The translations under genes were made by a program, and so were the position numbers. Source: JAUWMI01 sp964454265 (GTDB lineage Bacteria; Sumerlaeota; Sumerlaeia; MWCT01; JAUWMI01). From it: DNA of 43,418 nt. Of this stretch, positions 1-7,811 are shown one piece after another (the stretch's first letter is position 1; every line of letters starts with the position of its first letter). Location of the stretch: NCBI GenBank assembly GCA_964454265.1, contig CAYVXD010000017.1, forward strand, positions 1-43,418. Direction: 5' to 3'. The notes beneath the pieces were generated by a model. It was given only the letters and a program-made list of their open reading frames with translations, was not told where the DNA came from and made no database searches.

Positions 1-894
1 AGGAGCAGGCTGTGATGCTTTGACCTGGGCAATAATCTGGTCAATGTTGGATTCGAACGCATCAAGCTGTTTGAGCTCCTCAGGATCAGTGATGAGGGCG
101 CGGAATTTTTTAAGGTGCTCGAGCACTTTCGGTTTATCAGCCTTAAAAAGGTAGACTGTGACTAAAGATTGCTGAAGCATTTTTGCGTCCTTAAGGTTTG
201 GCTGTTTTTCAAGCTCGAGGAGCAGTTTCTCGGCGTCATCAACCCTTTCTTTGTGCAGGTAGAGGCGCACAATAGATAATATGGTATTTTCGCGTTGTTC
301 CTGCTTTTCTGCAGGAATTTTATCCAGCGCCTTTTCAAAGAAGTCAAGGGCCTGGTCTAGGTCTTGCTTTTCCATATAATAATTGGCAATGCGAAGGAGA
401 GATTCCCAGTCTGAGGGCTTGGAAGCGATAAGTTTTTTTATTTCTTCTTCGGGGTCTTTATTCTGGGCAAGGTCTTTCATGATGGGCAGAAAGTCCTCAG
501 CTGGCCGAAAGCCAAGGATGCGGTAGGTCTCCTTACCTGTATGGTCGAGAAAGAGGATGGTTGGATAGCCGCGGATGTTGTATTTGGTGGTGACGTCGCG
601 GTTTTTATCGCCGTCTACCTTGACGTTGATGAAGTTCTTCGCCTGTTCGATGACTCCTGGGTCAGAGTAAGTCTTTTCGTCGAGCCATTTGCACGGGCCG
701 CACCAGTCGGTGTACATATCCACCATTACAGGTTTTTTCTGGGCTGCGGCTTTCTTGAGTGCGGTGTTGAAATCGGTTTCCCACTGAATTTCGTCGGCCA
801 GGGCAGCGGAGCAGACAAGTAGCAGCAGGCATGAGAGAAGTGCGCTGGCCAGCCATTTGGCAGAGTGACCATTGAGGCGAGATTTAACGAGCAT
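1..894 (-). CDS. Exported thioredoxin-fold protein with TPR tail (3' end outside window)
   Basis: I read 298 codons from an ATG at 894, and the frame is still open at base 1, so the C-terminus is missing. Residues 1-34 form a signal peptide with a long hydrophobic core ending ...SAALA. A thioredoxin fold follows, with the redox motif WCGPC at 64-68 inside YTDWCGPCKW and the cis-proline region GYPTILF near 109-115. The DWCGPCK context resembles the C-terminal domain of DsbD and other periplasmic thioredoxins. From about residue 150 the protein is helical with TPR-like units. The expected role is periplasmic thiol-disulfide exchange or chaperoning, with the TPR part binding a partner; this role is inferred from the family. 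The start is set by an AAGGAGG Shine-Dalgarno site 5 nt upstream. An overlapping ATG 4 nt upstream opens only a four-codon frame. Confidence 0.9.
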   Translation of the reverse strand, partial: MLVKSRLNGHSAKWLASALLSCLLLLVCSAALADEIQWETDFNTALKKAAAQKKPVMVDMYTDWCGPCKWLDEKTYSDPGVIEQAKNFINVKVDGDKNRDVTTKYNIRGYPTILFLDHTGKETYRILGFRPAEDFLPIMKDLAQNKDPEEEIKKLIASKPSDWESLLRIANYYMEKQDLDQALDFFEKALDKIPAEKQEQRENTILSIVRLYLHKERVDDAEKLLLELEKQPNLKDAKMLQQSLVTVYLFKADKPKVLEHLKKFRALITDPEELKQLDAFESNIDQIIAQVKASQPAP

Positions 895-1112
895 ACATTC
901 CTCCTTTGGGAAATTGGTTGTGTCGTGCATGCATGAGAATTCGCTGCACGGGAGACGTGCGGCAGAGACGGATAAGGACAGGTGAAGATAACCAGCATGG
1001 AAAAAGAGCGAGAGCAAATTTATTACCGCGCACGACCTTGTTTACAAGGATCAAAAAAAAGGGTTTCCTGTCAAGGCCTTTTTCGGTTCCTTACACTTGA
1101 GTTGGCATGGCA
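895..1112. other. Intergenic gap, no gene seen
   Basis: No convincing coding sequence. A TTGACA hexamer lies on the minus strand at 1074-1069, and a perfect CCTTGT-TT-ACAAGG palindrome sits at 1036-1049, in the leader of the thioredoxin-TPR gene. No good -10 box lies at the right distance, so I do not call a promoter. Confidence 0.4.
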
Positions 1113-1469
1113 TCATTTTCTAATTTTGTCCATCTTTGCTCTAAATACGCGTTCTCTCTCCTTGGACTCTTGAATTGCTTGTTCCATTCCATCAATCGGC
1201 TCATCCAGTGACTGAAGTATCTCGCGAGACCTTTGTTCCTGCTCTATCTGGAGCAAATAGTACTTATAAAGCTGACCCGCTGTGGGAGTACTGGTTGTAT
1301 CAAATATATTGAGAGCATCGCTTTGATCCATTGTTCGCCATTGCTCTCTTATAAGCTTACTTGTACGAGTAAATGGCAGAATCAGTTGCCATGCAGGGAG
1401 AAAAGCGAGAACTAGCAGACCAAGAACTATACCAATCCCTGCGGCAAATACTATTGTTCGAGCTCGCAT
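1113..1469 (-). CDS. Small membrane-anchored protein, unknown function
   Basis: A 118-residue protein I do not recognise. Residues 5-32 are strongly hydrophobic (a signal anchor, or an uncleaved TM helix). The rest is charged and predicted helical, with a coiled-coil-like stretch rich in Glu, Gln, Arg and Lys from about residue 70 to the end. A single-pass inner-membrane protein with a helical tail facing the periplasm or cytoplasm is likely. It is the third gene of a minus-strand set, 56 nt after the 126-residue membrane protein, so co-transcription is plausible. An ACAGG sequence 7 nt before the ATG could serve as ribosome-binding site. Function unknown. Confidence 0.6.
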   Translation of the reverse strand: MRARTIVFAAGIGIVLGLLVLAFLPAWQLILPFTRTSKLIREQWRTMDQSDALNIFDTTSTPTAGQLYKYYLLQIEQEQRSREILQSLDEPIDGMEQAIQESKERERVFRAKMDKIRK

Positions 1470-1525
1470 CCTTTAACCTGTCCTTTATCGCGCCCTAGAA
1501 ATGATTCAATGAGCGTTCCCGTGCT

Positions 1526-1906
1526 TTACTTATTTACTGCTGATTCGTTCATACTAAGAGTGGATTTTAAGATTATTTTAATAATTATTATAAGCAGGAT
1601 TGCAGTAAATATAGCCATAAGCCAACCGGGATATCCCAGAAGACCAGGATCCATAATCTGCGTCCTGACTAAGATAATGAGGTAAAAGATATTAAGGAGC
1701 AAGGATAGCGTATATAGGAGTATCTTATTGGTAAATTTGAAAAGGAATCCCAACGACGCAAGTAAAGAAGGAATTCCCAAGATGAGCCAGCCAATGGGAA
1801 TAGGTGCCCGAGTAAAAGCGGCGTGTAAAGATCCATTGATTCCCGGTGCGGCCCAAAATAAATGATAAAGAAGAAGTAATATTCTCGTTTCATACTTCCG
1901 GTTCAT
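1526..1906 (-). CDS. Small polytopic membrane protein, unknown function
   Basis: A 126-residue hydrophobic protein with about four TM segments, near residues 8-20, 36-57, 60-82 and 92-114. It has short polar loops and a polar C-terminus. I see no catalytic motif and do not recognise the family. It begins 19 nt after the stop of the upstream propeller protein, so the two are almost certainly co-transcribed. A role with that membrane protein is an inference from position only. The ribosome-binding site AAGGA lies inside a perfect palindrome (1910-1921). Confidence 0.65.
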   Translation of the reverse strand: MNRKYETRILLLLYHLFWAAPGINGSLHAAFTRAPIPIGWLILGIPSLLASLGFLFKFTNKILLYTLSLLLNIFYLIILVRTQIMDPGLLGYPGWLMAIFTAILLIIIIKIILKSTLSMNESAVNK

Positions 1907-1909
1907 TGG

Positions 1910-1921
1910 AAGGAATTCCTT
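1910..1921 (-). promoter_or_regulatory. Palindrome containing the Shine-Dalgarno of the 126-residue gene
   Basis: AAGGAATTCCTT is self-complementary and lies 3 nt before the ATG at 1906. Its AAGGA half is the only plausible ribosome-binding site. The arms are adjacent with no loop, so a stable intramolecular hairpin is unlikely; it could pair between transcripts or be coincidence. Confidence 0.3.
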
Positions 1922-1925
1922 ATAC

Positions 1926-4253
1926 TTAGGGAACTTTTACCACTTCGACCGTGTGGCAAAGTCCCTTTATTTTTGGCTGCATGAAAGGATAGGCGAACCA
2001 TGTGCTATCAGGCGACCAGATCGGATATGAGTGAATCAGCAAAAAGGAGTTGATGAATCCCGCTGAGCGAACAGGTACAATCTCATCCTTTTCAAGATCC
2101 CATAGATCCCATCTTGGAAACCATTTCAGCAGGGGATCATTTTTCAATATGCGAACAAAAAATATCCTTTTTGCATTGGGAGATAACCTGATATTTGCAA
2201 TGCCTTCGTTCACCGAAAATTTACGTTCCTTTGTGTTTTTCGCTTTCAAATCCACCACCACTATTCGTGGCCCTTCCCCTTGCTCCTCCGGGTTCGCAAC
2301 ATAGGCAAGTGTCTCCTTTTTCTCATTCCACCCTCCAAACAGGAATAAATAGATACCCTGCGACTCATGTGGTATGGGAACGGAGATGCGATCGCCTGTC
2401 TCGATATTCATAATGTAACAAGAGTCTGGTGGTGGAACGTGCGACGTATCAGCAGCAGGGATCTCATAATAAGCGATAAAGGCATATTTCAAGCCGTGAA
2501 AGATTATCTCGCACTTCTCCTTCTCAGATAATTCCCGCCTCAAGAAGGGTTCTTTGGTGCCCTTCTCTACGTCAAAAGCCCATAGCTCGATGCATTCCGG
2601 CCTATCTTCTGAAGTGTCATGGTTGGGATCCTGCGGTTTCCACTTGGGAATGATCTGCCCTATTAGGGTTTTGTTATCAAGCCATTGAATTGGGGAAAAG
2701 TCATCTTCAAACCGAGTAACGCTGCCATCTTCTACGTTTACTGCTTCCCTTTTATAGTCTTCAGTATGTGTCATAAGATAGGTGGCCCCAGGAGACCATA
2801 TTGGAAAAAACGAGAAACGATAATAGTACGGCTCGTTCCCGGGGGGAAGGGTCACTATCTTTTTCACTTTGGATACCTGTTGATCAATGATATGTAGTTC
2901 GCGAATCGGGTACGGGTAATGAGGAATCTTTCGAAGCACACAGGGTTCTTGAAGAGGAGTTGGAGACATGAGCTCCCAGTGACCGGGTTTTTCCAGCTTA
3001 ATTGAGCGAATCTCTCCATTCAGATATGCTGCTTTGAGCGTACCATCAAGCCATACAATGGGCCCTTCAGAACCTAGAATTTGAAAGTCTGACGACTTCC
3101 ATGTTGTTGCCAATACAAGAGGTTCAAGCTCTTTGCAATAGAATGACGGGAAGAGGTACAGCGATGAAAAAATCGCAACTGCGCCACAGGCGAATACTCC
3201 AACGAGAAAGGCACGTGACCAGCGCCACCAGAGAAGAAGCATTGCGCCGATAAACATGGCAAGAACCCAGGCTGATAACCATCGCGCCATGGAAAAATCT
3301 CCGATGGCTGAGTACACCACAATGCCTACGCACAATAGGAAAGCAAGGCATAGTAACTCACAGAGCCCTCTTTTGACACTCTCTTTATGAAAATATCCTT
3401 GAAGGGAAATAAAGATGCCGCCCGCAAGCAGGGCCCCGACAAATGGTAAGCTAACTCCAAATCCATTCCATAGTGGCCGCATAAAAATGAAGAGACATAT
3501 CACAATCAGAGCCCAAAGAGACGTGAGGATAAGACGCAGGGAAGGAGATTCTCGCCGAACCTTTATTTTTCTTGTGCTGCGCGCAAGATACTGCTGTACC
3601 TCTTTGTCCATTCTATCCAAAGCAAAGGCGTTCAGGGCAAGCGCTGCAGCGGGAAATCCGTTAAACTCTGGAGCTAAAACAACAGAGTCGTGCGCAGTCT
3701 CTACAACAATTCTATTGATACGGAGAAACGGCAGATGGTGAAATCGAACGCGTTTGATCTTGTCGAAAGGTATGAGGCGAGGTTTCCTTAAGAATTTGCG
3801 AACGTCGAGCCCTTCTCTGATCTCCACGCGCTTGAACATTTTCAGAAATGTAGATATCCCACTGATGATTACTACGAACACTAAGAAAAAGAGGAAATTT
3901 CGAAGCAAAAAGAAATGTTGATAATCTCGCATGTGTTCATAAGATTGTGTTATGAAAATGCATAGCAATAGAGGCCACAAAAGAAGGCCCCTGCAGAGAA
4001 GTGATGCGATGTAGTCAAAGTAGGCCCAGCGTTGGCCCTTCACAATGCCGAAGTGTTTAAAGAGGAAGGATGACTGATTTGCGGCACGTATGGCTTGATC
4101 TTCCGCCTGTTTTCTGGTGAGGCCTTTTCCCAGAGCAGCCTCAACAGCCCGTTCGAGAGGAGCGCGCAGCTCCTTTTCGATCTGCGCGCGCTGCGGCTCT
4201 TCCAATCCCATGCGCGACATTGCCGTTTCGATGTACTCGTCCAGTCGGCTCAC
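1926..4253 (-). CDS. Membrane protein: helical prefix, PH-like segment, TM block, TolB/WD40-like propeller
   Basis: 775 residues from a GTG at 4253. Residues 1-70 form a helical domain (SRMGLEEPQR, IEKELRAPLE, GLTRKQAEDQ) resembling, by eye, the HAAS/DUF1700 or permease-prefix type. Two TM helices follow (about 83-102 and 115-136). A soluble stretch at 140-225 looks like a bacterial PH-type domain (FKRVEIREGLDVRKFL, IPFDKIKRVRF). Five or so TM helices lie between 240 and 370. The remaining 400 residues are beta-rich with propeller signatures such as PIWSPGATYL and YPIWSPDSTWFAYPF. The propeller probably faces the periplasm. A longer frame reaches 4325, but those codons run into a dispersed repeat, and the downstream paralogue starts exactly at the matching MSRLD. 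GTG is therefore preferred. Function unknown; sensing or scaffolding is possible. Confidence 0.8.
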   Translation of the reverse strand: MSRLDEYIETAMSRMGLEEPQRAQIEKELRAPLERAVEAALGKGLTRKQAEDQAIRAANQSSFLFKHFGIVKGQRWAYFDYIASLLCRGLLLWPLLLCIFITQSYEHMRDYQHFFLLRNFLFFLVFVVIISGISTFLKMFKRVEIREGLDVRKFLRKPRLIPFDKIKRVRFHHLPFLRINRIVVETAHDSVVLAPEFNGFPAAALALNAFALDRMDKEVQQYLARSTRKIKVRRESPSLRLILTSLWALIVICLFIFMRPLWNGFGVSLPFVGALLAGGIFISLQGYFHKESVKRGLCELLCLAFLLCVGIVVYSAIGDFSMARWLSAWVLAMFIGAMLLLWWRWSRAFLVGVFACGAVAIFSSLYLFPSFYCKELEPLVLATTWKSSDFQILGSEGPIVWLDGTLKAAYLNGEIRSIKLEKPGHWELMSPTPLQEPCVLRKIPHYPYPIRELHIIDQQVSKVKKIVTLPPGNEPYYYRFSFFPIWSPGATYLMTHTEDYKREAVNVEDGSVTRFEDDFSPIQWLDNKTLIGQIIPKWKPQDPNHDTSEDRPECIELWAFDVEKGTKEPFLRRELSEKEKCEIIFHGLKYAFIAYYEIPAADTSHVPPPDSCYIMNIETGDRISVPIPHESQGIYLFLFGGWNEKKETLAYVANPEEQGEGPRIVVVDLKAKNTKERKFSVNEGIANIRLSPNAKRIFFVRILKNDPLLKWFPRWDLWDLEKDEIVPVRSAGFINSFLLIHSYPIWSPDSTWFAYPFMQPKIKGLCHTVEVVKVP

Positions 4254-4300
4254 GTCTCGCCTCTTTTTTCTAAAAGCACATAGAGAAAAAAGCAATATGG

Positions 4301-4377
4301 AACCACGACGGCACGACGGGCACAATAATCATCGAACTCCTTCTGGTCGTCGTTGTGTTCGTAGTGTCGTTGTGGTT
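4301..4377. repeat. Inverted pair of AACCACGACGGCACGAC-type tandem repeat
   Basis: The left arm at 4301-4325 begins AACCACGACGGCACGACG. The right arm, read as reverse complement of 4351-4377, begins AACCACAACGACACTACG. Within each arm a CACGACG-like unit recurs every 7-10 nt. The element lies just upstream of the GTG start at 4253 and belongs to the same motif family as the arrays at 4455, 16765, 17176, 38437 and 43152. Confidence 0.6.
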
Positions 4378-4454
4378 AAAAAATACTGGCTCATTATAGA
4401 CTTCTGTACGCAGCAAATAAACAGGAACATTAAAGTAAAAAGCCTTAAGTTTTT

Positions 4455-4524
4455 ATCTGTGTTCATCTGTGTTCATCCGTGGTTTAAGCATGAGTTTTTA
4501 TTGTAACCGCAGATGCACGCAGAT
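4455..4524. repeat. Inverted pair of ACACAGATGA-type tandem repeat
   Basis: Positions 4455-4485 read, on the minus strand, AACCACGGATGAACACAGAT followed by another GAACACAGAT unit (10-11-nt period). Positions 4505-4524 carry the plus-strand relative AACCGCAGATGCACGCAGAT. The two face each other around an 18-nt centre. No coding sequence overlaps them. Confidence 0.6.
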
Positions 4525-4526
4525 TT

Positions 4527-4552
4527 TGTAGGGGCAGGTTTCAAGCCTGCCC
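4527..4552. repeat. Dispersed palindrome, GTAGGGGCAGG family, copy 1
   Basis: TTGTAGGGGCAGG, a short loop, then CCTGCCC. The right end is degenerate (CCTGCCCTGACA instead of CCTGCCCCTACA). Related copies are at 12020, 40595, 41146 and 41241, always in gaps. The rest of the 4553-4665 gap holds nothing I can name. Confidence 0.7.
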
Positions 4553-4665
4553 TGACATCATTTGTTGCACAATCTGAGCAAAATTCTGGAGACGGTAGCT
4601 GGTTTTTCAAGGTTTATTGCCTTTCCTAGCATACCTCTGAGTTCAGGCAACTGCTCTTATTATAG

Positions 4666-7038
4666 TTAGGGAACTTTTACCACTTCGACCGTGTGGCAAA
4701 CTCCCCTGATTCTTTCTTGAATAAAAGGATAAGCGAACCATGTGCTATCAGGCGACCAGACTGGATATGAGCGAGATTGCAAGAAAACCTCAAATATTCC
4801 CAGCGAACGAACCGGTACGATTTCGTCCTTTTCCAGATCCCATAGATCCAATCTTGAGAACAGCTTCAAAAGAGGATCGTTTTCCAGTGAACGAATGAAA
4901 AGTATCTTTTTCCCGTCAGGAGACAGCGCGATATTTTCGATATGTACATTGGGTGGAAATTTGCGAGCCGTGATGCTTCTCGATTTCAAATCTACAACAA
5001 TTATTCGCTCTCCTTCATCTTGATTCTCCGGATTCGCAATGTAAGCGAGGGTGCTGTTTTCCTCACTCCACCCCATTGAGACTAAAAAATAGAGATGTTT
5101 CCATTCTTTTGGCAAGGGAACGCTGAGAGTATCACTTGTTTCAATGTTCATAATATAGCAACTATCCGGTGGTTGTTCAGACAGAGCATCAGGGGAGAGA
5201 GGAGTTTCATAATAGGTGATGAAGGCATATTTCAGGCCTGGAAAGACGGCCTTGTACTTCTCTTTCTCGCTGAGTTCTCGCTGCAAAATGAGTTCTCGAG
5301 ATCCTTTCTCCACGTCAATGTGCCAAATATCTATGCTCTTTGGCCTTTTGCTTGCAGCTTCATCATCCGTTTTATCTTTGGAAGTGAGCCTGCCTTCTAT
5401 GGTTCTGTTATCAACCCATCGAAAAGGGCTCCAGATGCTTTGAAATTCAGTAGTACTACCATTTTGTATATTCACTGCCTGCATTTTATACTCGTAGGTT
5501 TCGTTATGTTCTACTGTCCGCGTAATAAGATACTTTCCATCAGGAGACCAGACGGGGTACATCGGAGAATCCAGACCGTACAGGTTCGTCTCTGGCGGAA
5601 GAGGTATTACCTTTTTGACTTCGGATACGTCTTGATTATAAATATGCACTTCATAAGTTGATGTCGTTTCGTGTGAAATTGTTCCCAGCAAACAAGGCTC
5701 TTGAAAAGGAGTTGGCGATATTAGATCCCACCATCCAGGTTTTTCTATCTTCATTGAACGGATATCTCCATTCAAATAAGCGATTTTAAATTCTTGGATC
5801 CTGTTCTCAGAGTCATTTTGCTTATAGCTATCAATCCATACAACCGGCCCTTCGGAACCTAGAATTTGCATGTCAAATAAAGGATATGGCGTTGCTTTAA
5901 ATACAAGAGGTTTGAGCTCTTTACTGTAAAGGGAAGGTAAGAAATAGCATGATGAGTAAACAAGGACGGCACAAAAAGCAAATAATCCGACCATGAAGAC
6001 ACGAGACCAGCGCCACCAGAGAAGAAGCACAGCGCCGATTAACGCTGGAGGAATCCAGGTTGATAACCATCGCGCCTGTGAGATATCTCCAAAAATGGGA
6101 GAACCCACGATCCTGTTGGATGCAATAAAAGCAATAATGAATAGTAATATAGAGAGCCCTCTTTTGGCTTTATCATTATGAAAACGTAGTTGAAACAAAA
6201 TCAATATAATGGCCGCAAACAGGACTACCACCAATGGCAGACCACATCCAAAACCTTCCCACAGGGGCCGTACAAAAACAAAGAACCCCAACAGTATGAA
6301 GCACATAAGGAAAGTGAGGATAACGCGCACAGATGCGGATTCAGGCCGGACCTTTACCCTTCTCTTAATTTTTTTAAGGTACTGCTGCACCTCTTTGTCT
6401 ATTTTATCTGGAGCAAACGCATTCAAAGCAGCCGCTGCAACGCTCAATCCATTAAACATTCGATCCAAAACTACAGGCCTGTCGACAGTCTTTATGACAA
6501 TTCTTCTCGGGCGAAGAAACGGGATAATGCCAAACCGAATCCGTGTAATCCTGTCGAACAGTATGCGACGCGGTGACCTTAAGAATCTGCGTACTTCCAG
6601 CCCGGCGCGGATTTCGACACGTTTGAACATCTGGAGGAATAAAAATATCCAGACGGCGATCGATATAAATAACGAAAGGAAGAAAAAACCTTGAGGTGGA
6701 GAGAGAAAGGCATAACTTCTCACATCTTCAACGGGCTTTATGATTATATAGCATAGCCATAGAATATTGATGGAGAAAAGGAGAAGGACTGCGATGTATT
6801 CAGAGTAGGCCCATGCTTGGTCTGGTGGGATACCAAAGTGTTTAAAGAGGAAGGATGACTGATTTGCGGCACGTATGACTTGATCTTCCGCCTGTTCTCG
6901 GGTGAGGCCTTTTGCGATGCCCGCCTCTACAGCCCGTTCAAGAGGTGCGCGCAGTTCCTTTTCGATCTCCGCGCGCTGCGGCTCTTCCAGCCCCATGCGC
7001 GACATTGCGCTTTCAATGTACGCGTCTAAGCGACTCAT
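4666..7038 (-). CDS. Paralogue: helical prefix, PH-like segment, TM block, TolB/WD40-like propeller
   Basis: 790 residues with the same architecture as the 1926-4253 gene: helical prefix (1-70, SRMGLEEPQRAEIEKELRAP), TM pair near 80-140, PH-like segment (FKRVEIRAGLEVRRFL), a second TM block at about 240-370, then a propeller with WSPDGKYL, LSPDGKKILF and YPVWSPDSTWFAYPF. It is about 15 residues longer than its partner, with the largest difference at the start of the propeller. The ATG at 7038 follows GGGAGTAGGT. The two genes are tandem duplicates separated by a 412-nt repeat-filled gap. DNA identity is patchy: very high over the prefix domain and last codons, low in the middle. Function unknown; probably the periplasmic and membrane role of its twin. 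Confidence 0.82.
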   Translation of the reverse strand: MSRLDAYIESAMSRMGLEEPQRAEIEKELRAPLERAVEAGIAKGLTREQAEDQVIRAANQSSFLFKHFGIPPDQAWAYSEYIAVLLLFSINILWLCYIIIKPVEDVRSYAFLSPPQGFFFLSLFISIAVWIFLFLQMFKRVEIRAGLEVRRFLRSPRRILFDRITRIRFGIIPFLRPRRIVIKTVDRPVVLDRMFNGLSVAAAALNAFAPDKIDKEVQQYLKKIKRRVKVRPESASVRVILTFLMCFILLGFFVFVRPLWEGFGCGLPLVVVLFAAIILILFQLRFHNDKAKRGLSILLFIIAFIASNRIVGSPIFGDISQARWLSTWIPPALIGAVLLLWWRWSRVFMVGLFAFCAVLVYSSCYFLPSLYSKELKPLVFKATPYPLFDMQILGSEGPVVWIDSYKQNDSENRIQEFKIAYLNGDIRSMKIEKPGWWDLISPTPFQEPCLLGTISHETTSTYEVHIYNQDVSEVKKVIPLPPETNLYGLDSPMYPVWSPDGKYLITRTVEHNETYEYKMQAVNIQNGSTTEFQSIWSPFRWVDNRTIEGRLTSKDKTDDEAASKRPKSIDIWHIDVEKGSRELILQRELSEKEKYKAVFPGLKYAFITYYETPLSPDALSEQPPDSCYIMNIETSDTLSVPLPKEWKHLYFLVSMGWSEENSTLAYIANPENQDEGERIIVVDLKSRSITARKFPPNVHIENIALSPDGKKILFIRSLENDPLLKLFSRLDLWDLEKDEIVPVRSLGIFEVFLQSRSYPVWSPDSTWFAYPFIQERIRGVCHTVEVVKVP

Positions 7039-7105
7039 ACCTACTCCCTTTTTCTAATTGCTCTAATGCTGAATTATGGTGGCGTGTTTTAGTGCTAATA
7101 TTATT

Positions 7106-7140
7106 GAGAGTCTTCCCCGCTGGGGCGGGTCAGACTGACA
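7106..7140 (-). repeat. TGTCATTCTGAG...GAAGAATCTC element, copy A
   Basis: A degenerate minus-oriented copy (GAGAGTCTTCCCCGC ... GTCAGACTGACA) in the gap between the propeller gene and the GIY-YIG gene. Confidence 0.5.
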
Positions 7141-7214
7141 GCCGTTGTGTGTTTAGAGTGACAAGCGCTCTCTGTTCAGAGGAACACCCGGTGTCTGCTT
7201 GGAGTAACCCCCAC

Positions 7215-7251
7215 TGTCATTCTGAGTCGCCGCAGGCGGACGAAGAATCTC
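7215..7251 (+). repeat. TGTCATTCTGAG...GAAGAATCTC element, copy B
   Basis: A plus-oriented, nearly consensus copy: TGTCATTCTGAG, a CGCCGCAGGCG core, then CGAAGAATCTC. It lies 64 nt beyond the 3' end of the GIY-YIG gene, inverted relative to copies C and D on the other side. Confidence 0.7.
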
Positions 7252-7315
7252 GTACAAGAAACCTTCGTCATCATCTTAAAGAGAATACACACCCCAAGCA
7301 GTGTTAGCTTCCATG

Positions 7316-7603
7316 CTAATCGTACCAATGAGCGCTCAAGTCTTCCCATTTTGCGTTTACAGACTCAATCAAGGCGATTTTCTTAGCCCGCAGCCATCCT
7401 TTGATCTGTTTTTCACGGGCAATTGCAGTGCGAATGTCTGCTGTGGCTTCGAAATAGAGCAGCCGGGTGATATTGTACCTTTTTGTAAACCCCGGCACAA
7501 GCTTGTGTTTGTGTTCATAGACTCGCCGCTCGAGATTATTCGTAACGCCGGTATAAAGAGTGCGTGATTTATTGGTCATGATATAGACGTAGTATTGTTT
7601 CAT
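7316..7603 (-). CDS. Small GIY-YIG nuclease-domain protein
   Basis: A 95-residue single-domain protein. It has the GIY-YIG layout: YYVYIMTN at 4-11, LYTGVT at 16-21, an ERRVYEHK helix with the expected Arg at about 25-32, and a Glu-rich AIAREKQIKGW segment near 60-70. This resembles stand-alone UPF0213/YhbQ-type proteins. The family cuts DNA, or is thought to act in DNA repair or mobility; activity here is inferred. The start is the ATG at 7603 without a strong ribosome-binding site. The gene stands alone in the same strand direction as its neighbours. Inverted copies of one dispersed repeat lie on both sides (7215-7251; 7622-7649 and 7731-7767), suggesting a small mobile cassette. Confidence 0.9.
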   Translation of the reverse strand: MKQYYVYIMTNKSRTLYTGVTNNLERRVYEHKHKLVPGFTKRYNITRLLYFEATADIRTAIAREKQIKGWLRAKKIALIESVNAKWEDLSAHWYD

Positions 7604-7621
7604 TTTTTCACTTTTCTATCC

Positions 7622-7649
7622 GAGATGTTTCGCTTCGCTCAACATGACA
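7622..7649 (-). repeat. TGTCATTCTGAG...GAAGAATCTC element, copy C
   Basis: A minus-oriented copy, GAGATGTTTCGCTTCGCTCA then ACATGACA, 18 nt upstream of the GIY-YIG start codon. Its core TTCGCTTCGCTC differs from the GC-rich cores of B and D. Confidence 0.65.
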
Positions 7650-7730
7650 TAAGGGGCGGTGCCACGCTGGGGGGGGCTAGAAGACCCTGAATATAGTGAA
7701 AGAGGAAAAGGGTCTCTCTTAAATTTACGT

Positions 7731-7767
7731 GAGATTCTTCCCCGCCTTAGGCCGACTCAGAATGACA
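7731..7767 (-). repeat. TGTCATTCTGAG...GAAGAATCTC element, copy D
   Basis: A minus-oriented copy, GAGATTCTTCCCCGCC ... GACTCAGAATGACA. It is the near-exact reverse complement of copy B at both ends, with a different core. Confidence 0.7.
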
Positions 7768-7811
7768 CGACGGATACTGAGTGGTATTATTGTCTGGGTG
7801 TTCCAGCTTGA

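Noticed and set aside
1036..1074. TTGACA and CCTTGT-TT-ACAAGG before the thioredoxin-TPR gene
   Set aside because: No acceptable -10 box at 16-18 nt, so I list it only as a note on the gap.
4254..4325. N-terminal extension of the propeller protein gene to an ATG at 4325
   Set aside because: The extra 24 codons run into the inverted CACGACG repeat and are absent from the paralogue, which starts at the equivalent of GTG 4253.
5095..5661. 188-codon plus-strand frame over the propeller paralogue
   Set aside because: Antisense to a conserved paralogous coding region; no independent evidence.
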